Below are positions 1-5,066 of a DNA stretch of 5,066 nt, in pieces. This DNA comes from Pseudomonas sp. (lineage in GTDB: Bacteria > Pseudomonadota > Gammaproteobacteria > Pseudomonadales > Pseudomonadaceae). Within the stretch, counting starts at the first letter, position 1. Each line of letters starts with the position of its first letter. The translations under genes and the position numbers were made by a program. Location of the stretch: NCBI GenBank assembly GCA_030654635.1, contig JAURXE010000153.1:1-5066 (forward strand), written 5' to 3'. The notes under the pieces were generated by a model, which saw only the letters and a program-made list of their open reading frames with translations, ran no database searches and was not told where the DNA came from.

Positions 1-960
1 CCGGAAATCGAGTCGGCCTGCCGCAAGCCGTCCAGCGTGTTCCCCGGCATCTGCGAGAACCTGAATACCGATCACTCGGCGCTGATTCAGCTGTACCGCA
101 GCGCCCGTGCGCTGCCGGGGGTGAAGAAGATCCTGATCGCCTCGGGACTGCGTTATGACCTGGCGGTCGAGTCGCCGGAGTACGTCAAGGAGCTGGTCAC
201 CCATCACGTCGGCGGCTACCTGAAGATTGCTCCCGAGCACACCGAAGAAGGCCCGCTGACTAAGATGATGAAGCCGGGCATCGGCAGCTATGACAAGTTC
301 AAGCGGATGTTCGAGAAGTACAGCAAGGAGGCAGGTAAGGAGCAGTACCTGATTCCGTACTTTATCGCCGCCCACCCCGGCACCACCGATGAGGACGTGA
401 TGAACCTCGCCCTGTGGCTGAAAGGCAGCGGCTTCCGCGCCGATCAGGTGCAGGCTTTTTACCCGTCGCCGATGGCCACCGCCACCGCCATGTACCACTC
501 GGGCAAGAACCCGCTGCGTAAGGTCACTTACAAGAGCGATAACGTTGAAATCGTCAAGAGCGAGGAGCAGCGCCGGTTGCACAAGGCCTTCTTGCGCTAT
601 CACGACCCGAAAGGCTGGCCAATGCTGCGCGAAGCCCTGACCCGCATGGGCCGTGCCGATTTGATCGGGCCGGGCAAGAACCAACTGATTCCACTGCATC
701 AGCCGGCCACCGAGGGCTATCAAAGCGCGCGTCGTAAGAACTCCACTCCGGCCGGCAGCCCTAAAGCCGGCAAACCGATGCTGACCCAGCACACCGGCTT
801 GCCGCCACGGGCCACCGAGGCCACCGGCAATCCGTGGGACAAGCGCGAGGAGGCCAAGGCCGCCGCCATGCAGCGCAACAAGGAAGCCAGCAAGGCACGC
901 CTGGATGCCAGCAAAGGCCGTGGGCCGAAGTTTGTTAAGCCGCCCGCCGTGCCGCGCTAA
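1..960 (+). CDS. ygiQ: YgiQ family (UPF0313) radical SAM protein, C-terminal part
   Basis: The frame is open from base 1 and ends at TAA 958-960, giving 319 codons. The gene starts upstream of the window; the GTG at 37 is internal, because coding continues before it with [12 protein letters not shown]. Visible parts are the later strands of the radical SAM TIM barrel (about residues 1-160, including [32 protein letters not shown] and [16 protein letters not shown]) and the family's C-terminal DUF3362-type region with the signature [13 protein letters not shown] (residues 258-270). A basic, Ala/Lys-rich and probably disordered tail runs from about 275 to the end. The CxxxCxxC cluster motif that would bind the 4Fe-4S cluster and SAM must lie upstream and is not seen. 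Members are cytoplasmic proteins of roughly 700-800 residues whose substrate and reaction, as far as I know, are not established. It is followed directly by its own terminator, so it is not co-transcribed with the next genes in any obvious way. Family assignment is secure, function is not. Confidence 0.93.
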   Translation, partial: PEIESACRKPSSVFPGICENLNTDHSALIQLYRSARALPGVKKILIASGLRYDLAVESPEYVKELVTHHVGGYLKIAPEHTEEGPLTKMMKPGIGSYDKFKRMFEKYSKEAGKEQYLIPYFIAAHPGTTDEDVMNLALWLKGSGFRADQVQAFYPSPMATATAMYHSGKNPLRKVTYKSDNVEIVKSEEQRRLHKAFLRYHDPKGWPMLREALTRMGRADLIGPGKNQLIPLHQPATEGYQSARRKNSTPAGSPKAGKPMLTQHTGLPPRATEATGNPWDKREEAKAAAMQRNKEASKARLDASKGRGPKFVKPPAVPR

Positions 961-978
961 GCGTCGCCTGGTTAAAGC

Positions 979-1004
979 AACGCCAGCCTTCGGGCTGGCG
1001 TTTT
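979..1004 (+). terminator. Intrinsic terminator of ygiQ
   Basis: The arms AACGCCAGCC (979-988) and GGCTGGCGTT (993-1002) form a perfect 10-bp stem closed by the very stable tetraloop TTCG (989-992), and a T run (1001-1004) follows. It lies 18 bases after the ygiQ stop codon. This is the classic Rho-independent form and should separate ygiQ from the downstream unit. Confidence 0.93.
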
Positions 1005-1053
1005 GCATTCTGGCCGAAGGCTCAAGAAGGGTGGTTGCAGGCCGGCGCAAATT

Positions 1054-1080
1054 TAACCTTGACGCCCACGTAGAAGGTTA
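1054..1080 (+). promoter_or_regulatory. Inverted repeat overlapping a TTGACG -35-like box; candidate operator
   Basis: The perfect 7-bp arms TAACCTT (1054-1060) and AAGGTTA (1074-1080) are separated by 13 bases, for a total dyad of 27 bp. The hexamer TTGACG (1059-1064), close to the sigma-70 -35 consensus, overlaps the left arm. A weak -10-like AACAAT lies at 1083-1088 with an 18-bp gap. An operator placed between the -35 and -10 boxes with a long spacer resembles MerR-family activator sites, but this is only architecture; no regulator is encoded in the window. If it is the promoter, the mRNA leader would be about 195 bases long. Confidence 0.4.
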
Positions 1081-1105
1081 GCAACAATCGGTTACGTTAC
1101 TTGTA

Positions 1106-1132
1106 CTATCGTGCCATATCGCGGTGCGATAG
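1106..1132 (+). repeat. Inverted repeat / possible leader hairpin
   Basis: CTATCGTGCC (1106-1115) pairs with GGTGCGATAG (1123-1132) over 10 positions, 8 Watson-Crick and 2 G-U in RNA, around a 7-base loop. The outer six base pairs (CTATCG/CGATAG) are perfect, so it could also act as a DNA operator. There is no T run after it, so it is not a terminator. Role unknown. Confidence 0.4.
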
Positions 1133-1273
1133 ATGCTCTACCGCGCGCCACAAGTGCGCCTTAGCAAGACGGCAACGGTTGCTGTCGGCAGCTAATAGCC
1201 AGGCTCCTAACTGTTGCAAACAAGAGATAACAATAATAGGCCGGCCGCCAGCGCTGGCTAGATCTTGGTCGTT

Positions 1274-1280
1274 AAAAAGG
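1274..1280 (+). promoter_or_regulatory. Ribosome binding site of the DUF1302 gene
   Basis: The purine run AAAAAGG (1274-1280) lies 9 bases before the ATG at 1290 and supports that start. The Shine-Dalgarno core is only AAGG, so it is of moderate strength. Confidence 0.6.
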
Positions 1281-1289
1281 TAAGCCGCG

Positions 1290-3239
1290 ATGAGTGTGCA
1301 CGTTCGTTCTATACCCTTGTGTTTTCGTCCTCTGCAAGCCGGCGCGGCCATAGGGCTGTTGGCCCTGCTGGTGGCAGGTTCGGTACAGGCAGTCGATATC
1401 AGCTTGGCTGACGATCAAATCAGCGGCTCTCTGGATACCACGCTGTCCTACGGCAGTGTGTGGCGGGTCAGCGGGCGGGACGATGTCTCCGACATCAACA
1501 CCGATGACGGCAACCGCAACTTCGACACCGGCCAGGTTTCCGAGGTGTTCAAGGTGACCTCCGAGCTGCTGCTCAACTATGAAAACTACGGCGCCTTTGT
1601 GCGCGGTACGGCGGCCTATGACACCCAGATCATGGACCAGCACAATGACTATTACGCCACCACCGGCGGCGTAGAGCGGCCCAGCCAGGCCTTCCCGCAG
1701 GATAACCACTTCACCCAGGACACCCGCGATGCGGCCAGCAACGCCGAGATTCTCGATGCCTACGTGTTCGGCAATTGGGATGTGCTTGATCACCCGCTGA
1801 GCGCGCGGGCGGGTAATCAGGTGTTCAACTGGGGCGAAGGGGTGTTCTATCGCGGCGGCATTAACACCACCAACCCGCTGGACGCGGCCAAGTTCCATAT
1901 CCCCGGTTCGGAGTTGAAAGAGGTCTTGGTGCCGCTGCAGGCCCTGAGCTTCAACCTGGGTCTGACCGACAACCTGTCGATGGATGCTTACTACCAGTGG
2001 AACTGGAAGGAAACCACCCTGGATGCCGTGGGCAGCTACTACTCCACCACCGACCTGTTTGGGCCGGGCGCCAATACCGCCTACACAGTCAATGACGATC
2101 CGCAATTAGCCCAGCTGATGCAGTTCTATCCGCTGGCGGCGCAATTCGGTCTGGTCGGCAATGGCCCCTCCGGGCCGAACTCATATTTATCGCCCACTAC
2201 CGGCACTTTTAAAGTGGCCAACATCGGCCAAGACCTTGCCGCCCGCGACAGTGGTCAGTGGGGCGCGGCCTTTCATTATATTGCCGAAGAACTGAATGCC
2301 ACTGAGTTCGGCTTTTACTTCGTCAACTATCACGCCAAGGAGCCGACGGTCGCCATCGACCTGAACGGCTACCAGGGCGTCGACATCGCCACCCTTGGTG
2401 CGATTGCCGCAGGCCTTGGGGCGGCGGGGGCCGAGTATGGTCTGGCGACCTTGGACATGGCCGGCAACGCCGTGGCACGCCGCGATTATGTCGAAGATGT
2501 GCACATGTACGGCTTGAGTTTTAATACCACGGCGGGCAATGCCTCGGTCTCCGGCGAGCTGTCTTACCGGCCGAATGCACCGATTAGTATCGCCTCCACC
2601 GATGACCTGCTGGCCGATATTCTCGGTCAGGGCGTGCTCGGTACCACCAATATCTACGACTCGAATGTGGCCGGCGACCAAGCCTGCGCCCTGGTGTCGG
2701 GTAAGCAACTGTGCCGGGCCGGGGTATTTGAGAACTATCGCCGGGTCGAGATGTTCAACACCTCACTGTCGACCATCTACAACTTTGGCCCGCTGCTGAG
2801 CTTCGACTCGCTGTTCGGGGTGGCCGAAGTGGCTTCCCAGCACATTCGCGGCGATAGCCTGAAATACATTGGCTTCAACGGCAGTGAGTACCAGCAACGC
2901 AAACTGGTCAGCACCCGCGACAAGGCCTACAGCGGTGACAACACCAAGGGCAATCAGATCACTGCCGACAGTTACGGCGCCACTGTGATGCTGGGCGGCA
3001 GCTGGAACAACGTCTATGCCGGGATCAAGCTCTCGCCCTATGTCGCCTATCAGAATGACTTCAAGGGCAACTCGGACCTGACAGGCAACTTCGGTGAAGG
3101 CAGCAAGGCCTACACCCTGGGGATGGACGCCAGCTACCTGAACAGCTTTGAAGTGGGCCTGGCCTATACCGACTATCTGGGGATTAACAGCCTCTACGAC
3201 CGCGACTTTGTCTCGTTGACCGGTAAGTACGCATTCTGA
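1290..3239 (+). CDS. DUF1302 family outer-membrane beta-barrel protein
   Basis: A protein of 649 residues. An N-terminal signal peptide with a hydrophobic core (AIGLLALLVAGSVQA) is predicted to be cut after A34, before VDISLAD. The rest is rich in alternating aromatic and polar strands and ends in GKYAF, with the C-terminal Phe typical of BamA-assembled outer-membrane proteins. Family signatures include NWGEGVFYRGGINTTNPLD (from N180), FHIPGSELKEVLVPL, the AYYQWNWKETTLD strand and YSTTDLFGPG (DLFGPG at 255-260). An Ala/Gly-rich hydrophobic segment lies at about 366-381. The mature protein has only two cysteines, C466 and C475. The ATG is chosen for its ribosome binding site and because it gives a complete signal peptide. 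The gene is first in a two-gene unit with a DUF1329 gene, its usual partner. DUF1302 proteins (PF06980) have no settled biochemical role; a channel or export surface for hydrophobic compounds is the common inference. Family call is secure, role is inferred. Confidence 0.93.
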   Translation: MSVHVRSIPLCFRPLQAGAAIGLLALLVAGSVQAVDISLADDQISGSLDTTLSYGSVWRVSGRDDVSDINTDDGNRNFDTGQVSEVFKVTSELLLNYENYGAFVRGTAAYDTQIMDQHNDYYATTGGVERPSQAFPQDNHFTQDTRDAASNAEILDAYVFGNWDVLDHPLSARAGNQVFNWGEGVFYRGGINTTNPLDAAKFHIPGSELKEVLVPLQALSFNLGLTDNLSMDAYYQWNWKETTLDAVGSYYSTTDLFGPGANTAYTVNDDPQLAQLMQFYPLAAQFGLVGNGPSGPNSYLSPTTGTFKVANIGQDLAARDSGQWGAAFHYIAEELNATEFGFYFVNYHAKEPTVAIDLNGYQGVDIATLGAIAAGLGAAGAEYGLATLDMAGNAVARRDYVEDVHMYGLSFNTTAGNASVSGELSYRPNAPISIASTDDLLADILGQGVLGTTNIYDSNVAGDQACALVSGKQLCRAGVFENYRRVEMFNTSLSTIYNFGPLLSFDSLFGVAEVASQHIRGDSLKYIGFNGSEYQQRKLVSTRDKAYSGDNTKGNQITADSYGATVMLGGSWNNVYAGIKLSPYVAYQNDFKGNSDLTGNFGEGSKAYTLGMDASYLNSFEVGLAYTDYLGINSLYDRDFVSLTGKYAF

Positions 3240-3246
3240 TGCCGCA

Positions 3247-3274
3247 GCCCTGGCCGGCGCGAGCGGGCCAGGGC
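3247..3274 (+). repeat. Intercistronic GC-rich hairpin
   Basis: GCCCTGGCC (3247-3255) and GGCCAGGGC (3266-3274) form a perfect 9-bp stem; inside it, one G-G mismatch is followed by two more pairs closing a GCGA (GNRA-type) tetraloop at 3259-3262. It lies 8 bases after the DUF1302 stop and 24 bases before the DUF1329 start. The bases after it (ATTGCGC) lack a T run, so it is unlikely to terminate efficiently. It may protect the 3' end of the barrel mRNA or set the expression ratio of the two genes; that is inference. Confidence 0.65.
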
Positions 3275-3285
3275 ATTGCGCTTAT

Positions 3286-3289
3286 GGAG
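3286..3289 (+). promoter_or_regulatory. Ribosome binding site that decides the DUF1329 start
   Basis: GGAG at 3286-3289 is 9 bases before the ATG at 3299. Two other in-frame ATGs lie upstream, at 3239 (overlapping the DUF1302 stop as TGATG) and 3284, but neither has a comparable site, and both would add a charged extension in front of the signal peptide. This supports 3299 as the start. Confidence 0.75.
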
Positions 3290-3298
3290 ATTCATTGC

Positions 3299-4669
3299 AT
3301 GACCAAGACTCTTTCCCTGCTGGCCCTGGCCGTTTCTATCAGTTTCACCACGAGCCCGACCCAAGCCGCCGTGTCGGCCGCCCAGGCTGGCGCGCTAAAA
3401 ACCACCCTCACCCCGCTGGGCGCCGAACAAGCTGCGAATGCCGACGGCAGTATCCCGGCCTGGACCGGTGGGCTGAGCAAGCCACCGGCGGACTATCAAG
3501 GCCCGGGCAGTCATCAGCCGGACCCGTTTGCCGCCGACAAGCCGCTGTACAGCATCAGCAAGGCTAATCTGGCGCAATACCAGGCGCACCTGACAGCGGG
3601 GCAAATTGCCTTGCTGAATGCCTATCCGAGCAGCTTTCGCATGCCGGTCTATACCTCCCGACGCAGCGGTGCTGCGCCGCAGTGGGTGTATGACAACACC
3701 TTCGCCAATGCCACCAGCGCCAAGTTGCTTGAGGGCGGTAACGGCTTTAGTGATGCCTATGGCGGCACGCCTTTCCCGATTCCGCAAAGCGGCGTCGAGG
3801 CGCTGTGGAACCACATTGCCCGTTACCGTGGCAGCTATCTGGTGCGCCGCTCCAGCGAAGCCGGGGTGCAGAGCAATGGCAATAAATCCATCGTCACCTC
3901 CCAGGACGAGGCGCTGTTTCACTTCTACGACCCCAAGGGTAATTACGCCGGGTTAAACAACACCCTGTTTGATTACATGGGTTTCAACACCTCGCCGGCG
4001 CGCCTGGCCGGTGGTGGGTTGCTGGTGCATGAGACCCTCGATCAGGTCAAAGAACCGCGCCAGGCCTGGGCCTACAACGCCGGCCAACGGCGGGTGCGGC
4101 GCGCGCCAACGGTCGCTTACGAAACCCCGGTCGAGGCGGTGGATGGCCTGCGCACCGTGGATGACACCGACATGTTCAACGGCTCACCGGATCGCTACAA
4201 CTGGAAGCTGGTGGGCAAAAAAGAGATCTACATCCCTTACAACAACTACCGCATCGGCAACCCCGAGGTGAAGTACGACGACCTGCTGACCCCCGGCCAT
4301 ATCAACCCCGATTACACCCGCTACGAGTTGCATCGGGTCTGGGTGGTTGAGGGCACTCTGAAGCCGGGTATGCGCCACGTCTATTCCAAACGCGTGCTCT
4401 ACCTCGATGAAGACAGCTGGGGCGCGGCGGTGGTTGATCAGTACGACGGGCGTGGTGAGCTGTGGCGAGTGTCGCAGGCTTACCTGAAAAACTACTACGA
4501 GCTGCCGACTACCTGGAGCGCTCTGGATACCTATCACGATCTGCAAGCGCACACCTACAGCGTGCAAGGTCTGGACAGCGAGGAACGTGGTTCGGTCGAC
4601 TTCAGCCAGCCGTCCCCTGGTGATGGTGGCTTCACCCCCGCCGCGATGCGCCGCAAGGCCAGCCGCTAA
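3299..4669 (+). CDS. DUF1329 domain-containing secreted (periplasmic) protein
   Basis: A protein of 456 residues from the ATG at 3299. The signal peptide MTKTLSLLALAVSISFTTSP plus TQA is predicted to be cut after A23. The mature protein has no cysteine, so it is not a lipoprotein and carries no disulfide. Family signatures are ADGSIPAWTGG (48-58), FPIPQSG (159-165), AWAYNAGQRRVRRAP (256-270), FNGSPDRYNWKLVGKKEIYI (293-312) and the C-terminal block RYELHRVWVVEGTLKPGMRH (341-360) followed by KRVLYLDEDSW. Length and motif order are those of complete DUF1329 (PF07044) proteins, which are usually predicted to have a LolA/LolB-like beta fold able to hold an acyl chain. The gene follows the DUF1302 barrel by 59 bases, shares its leader and ends at a strong terminator, so the two are very probably co-transcribed and work together in the envelope. 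No enzyme motif is seen. Cargo is unknown; fatty esters, steroids or similar hydrophobic compounds are suggested by family context only. Confidence 0.93.
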   Translation: MTKTLSLLALAVSISFTTSPTQAAVSAAQAGALKTTLTPLGAEQAANADGSIPAWTGGLSKPPADYQGPGSHQPDPFAADKPLYSISKANLAQYQAHLTAGQIALLNAYPSSFRMPVYTSRRSGAAPQWVYDNTFANATSAKLLEGGNGFSDAYGGTPFPIPQSGVEALWNHIARYRGSYLVRRSSEAGVQSNGNKSIVTSQDEALFHFYDPKGNYAGLNNTLFDYMGFNTSPARLAGGGLLVHETLDQVKEPRQAWAYNAGQRRVRRAPTVAYETPVEAVDGLRTVDDTDMFNGSPDRYNWKLVGKKEIYIPYNNYRIGNPEVKYDDLLTPGHINPDYTRYELHRVWVVEGTLKPGMRHVYSKRVLYLDEDSWGAAVVDQYDGRGELWRVSQAYLKNYYELPTTWSALDTYHDLQAHTYSVQGLDSEERGSVDFSQPSPGDGGFTPAAMRRKASR

Positions 4670-4692
4670 CTCGGCTTAAAACCCGCTGCTGT

Positions 4693-4730
4693 AAATGCCA
4701 AGGCCCCGTTTATGCGGGGCCTTGGCATTT
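4693..4730 (+). terminator. Intrinsic terminator of the DUF1302-DUF1329 unit
   Basis: A perfect 16-bp stem pairs 4693-4708 (AAATGCCAAGGCCCCG) with 4715-4730 (CGGGGCCTTGGCATTT) around the loop TTTATG (4709-4714). It lies 23 bases after the DUF1329 stop. The T run is short and inside the stem, so release may be less sharp than at the ygiQ terminator, but the stem is very strong. The A run on the left arm means it could also stop transcripts coming from the convergent GGDEF gene. Confidence 0.88.
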
Positions 4731-4802
4731 CGGCTGATTGGTAAGGCGCTGTCGCTGTTATGTGTGGATACCCGCCAAGCTGTTAACTGCCTGAGACCGC
4801 TC

Positions 4803-4869
4803 GGTGGATTACGCGGTGCACTGATTGCGAGTTGAGGTCTTGAGCGTGCGTGGCGCCGCTAATCCAGCC
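4803..4869. repeat. Long imperfect inverted repeat with GGATTA/TAATCC arms
   Basis: TGGATTA (4805-4811) pairs with TAATCCA (4860-4866). After a single bulged C (4812), GCGGTGC (4813-4819) pairs with GCGCCGC (4853-4859), including one G-U. The stem has 14 pairs around a 33-base loop; outside it, GG (4803-4804) can pair with CC (4868-4869) across a one-base bulge (G4867). The arm sequence resembles the dispersed repeat form GGTGGATTACGC...GCTAATCCACC that I recall from pseudomonad intergenic regions, often as a short-loop hairpin. Here the loop is much longer. It lies between two convergent genes, a common place for such repeats. Copy number in the genome cannot be judged from this window. Confidence 0.5.
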
Positions 4870-4883
4870 TACGAAAAGCCGCC

Positions 4884-5066
4884 TCAATACTCGCCGCCAT
4901 CGTGGAAGGTATAAGTGTTGCGCCCGCTGTTTTTTGCGCTGTACATGGCGCTGTCCGCGTATTGCAGCAGCTGCTCGGCGCTAATGCCGTCGCGTGGGTA
5001 GAGACTGACACCGATGCTGGCGTGAATTTTTAACTCATGGCCATCAATCAGCAGGTTGCTTTGGAA
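4884..5066 (-). CDS. GGDEF-domain protein (probable diguanylate cyclase), C-terminal end
   Basis: Reading the minus strand from the window edge gives 60 codons and a TGA at 4886-4884. The peptide contains IHASIGVSLYPRDG, then AEQLLQYADSAMYSAKNSGR, then NTYTFHDGGEY and the stop. This is the hallmark C-terminal part of a GGDEF domain: the (A/T)xSIGVxxYPxDG strand, then the AD.AMY.AK..GRN helix and strand. The GG(D/E)EF active-site loop and any sensory domain lie outside the window, so catalytic activity cannot be judged. An intact domain would make cyclic di-GMP in the cytoplasm. The gene ends a few residues after the domain, so it has no C-terminal EAL domain. It converges on the DUF1302-DUF1329 unit and is unlikely to belong to it. 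Confidence 0.92.
   Translation of the reverse strand, partial: FQSNLLIDGHELKIHASIGVSLYPRDGISAEQLLQYADSAMYSAKNSGRNTYTFHDGGEY

Larger units (their letters stand above)
1005..1289 (+). promoter_or_regulatory. Intergenic leader and probable promoter region of the DUF1302-DUF1329 unit
   Basis: This stretch between the ygiQ terminator and the DUF1302 start has no convincing gene. Short open frames cross it on both strands but have no good ribosome binding site and no recognisable protein. It is rich in dyad symmetry: a 27-bp inverted repeat at 1054-1080, a hairpin at 1106-1132, GCAAC-G-GTTGC at 1172-1182, GGCCGGCC at 1239-1246 and the perfect 12-bp palindrome GCCAGCGCTGGC at 1247-1258. The unit must have its promoter here because a strong terminator lies just upstream. 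No site matches a sigma-70 consensus well in both boxes, which fits a regulated promoter. The exact transcription start cannot be told from sequence. Confidence 0.6.

Noticed and set aside
37..39. GTG at 37 as a start for a shorter radical SAM-like protein
   Set aside because: The frame is open and codes for family-like sequence from base 1, there is no ribosome binding site, and a start here would cut through the radical SAM barrel.
1101..1283. A 60-codon plus-strand frame in the leader, overlapping a minus-strand frame at 1106-1351
   Set aside because: Neither has a good ribosome binding site, the compositions (many Arg, Cys, Ala) look random, and the minus-strand frame runs into the DUF1302 coding region.
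1272..2105. A 277-codon open frame on the minus strand opposite the DUF1302 gene
   Set aside because: It is antisense to a clear family member, has low-complexity Val/Gly/His-rich composition typical of shadow frames in GC-rich DNA, and shows no recognisable domain.
2163..2216. Short dyads inside the DUF1302 gene: GGCCC/GGGCC at 2163-2176 and CACTTT-T-AAAGTG at 2204-2216, in a locally AT-richer stretch
   Set aside because: They are short, lie within an unbroken conserved coding frame, and are expected by chance at this length; no promoter-like boxes stand with them.
3395..3922. A 175-codon minus-strand frame opposite the DUF1329 gene
   Set aside because: It is a GC-driven shadow of a secure gene; no family motif is seen.
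4731..4802. Possible small gene or promoter between the terminator and the inverted repeat
   Set aside because: No open frame with a ribosome binding site and no matched -35/-10 pair was found; the stretch appears to be plain spacer.

Overview
The window looks like chromosomal DNA of a Pseudomonas-type gammaproteobacterium. The evidence is GC-rich coding sequence, a UUCG-capped GC-rich terminator, and three protein families common in that genus: YgiQ radical SAM, the DUF1302/DUF1329 pair and a GGDEF protein. The species cannot be named from the sequence alone. There are four protein genes, two of them cut by the window edges, and no tRNA, rRNA, CRISPR array or insertion sequence was seen.

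Layout. Positions 1-960 (+) hold the C-terminal part of a YgiQ-family (UPF0313) radical SAM protein, closed by a strong intrinsic terminator at 979-1004. A non-coding stretch of about 330 bases follows (961-1289). It holds an inverted repeat that overlaps a TTGACG -35-like hexamer (1054-1080), a hairpin (1106-1132) and short palindromes, so it is the probable promoter and leader of the next genes. Next come a 649-residue DUF1302 outer-membrane beta-barrel protein (1290-3239, +) and a 456-residue secreted DUF1329 protein (3299-4669, +). The 59 bases between them carry a GC-rich hairpin. A 16-bp stem terminator (4693-4730) ends this two-gene unit. The remaining spacer holds a long imperfect inverted repeat built on GGATTA/TAATCC (4803-4869). 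The window ends in the last 60 codons of a convergent GGDEF-domain protein (5066-4884, -) that has no entry in a simple 60-codon ORF scan because both its length and its start are cut.

How the genes fit together. The DUF1302 and DUF1329 products both have signal peptides, face the same direction and share a leader and terminator, so they very likely work together in the envelope. One is an outer-membrane barrel, the other a soluble periplasmic protein that is usually predicted to have a LolA/LolB-like lipid-binding fold. From family knowledge, such pairs often sit beside an MMPL/RND transporter and a BNR/YCF48-like protein, and have been linked to uptake or processing of fatty esters, steroids and other hydrophobic compounds. 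Here the pair is bounded on both sides by unrelated genes, so any partners must be encoded elsewhere. This pair is the least understood system in the window. The flanking YgiQ and GGDEF genes appear to be separate transcription units.
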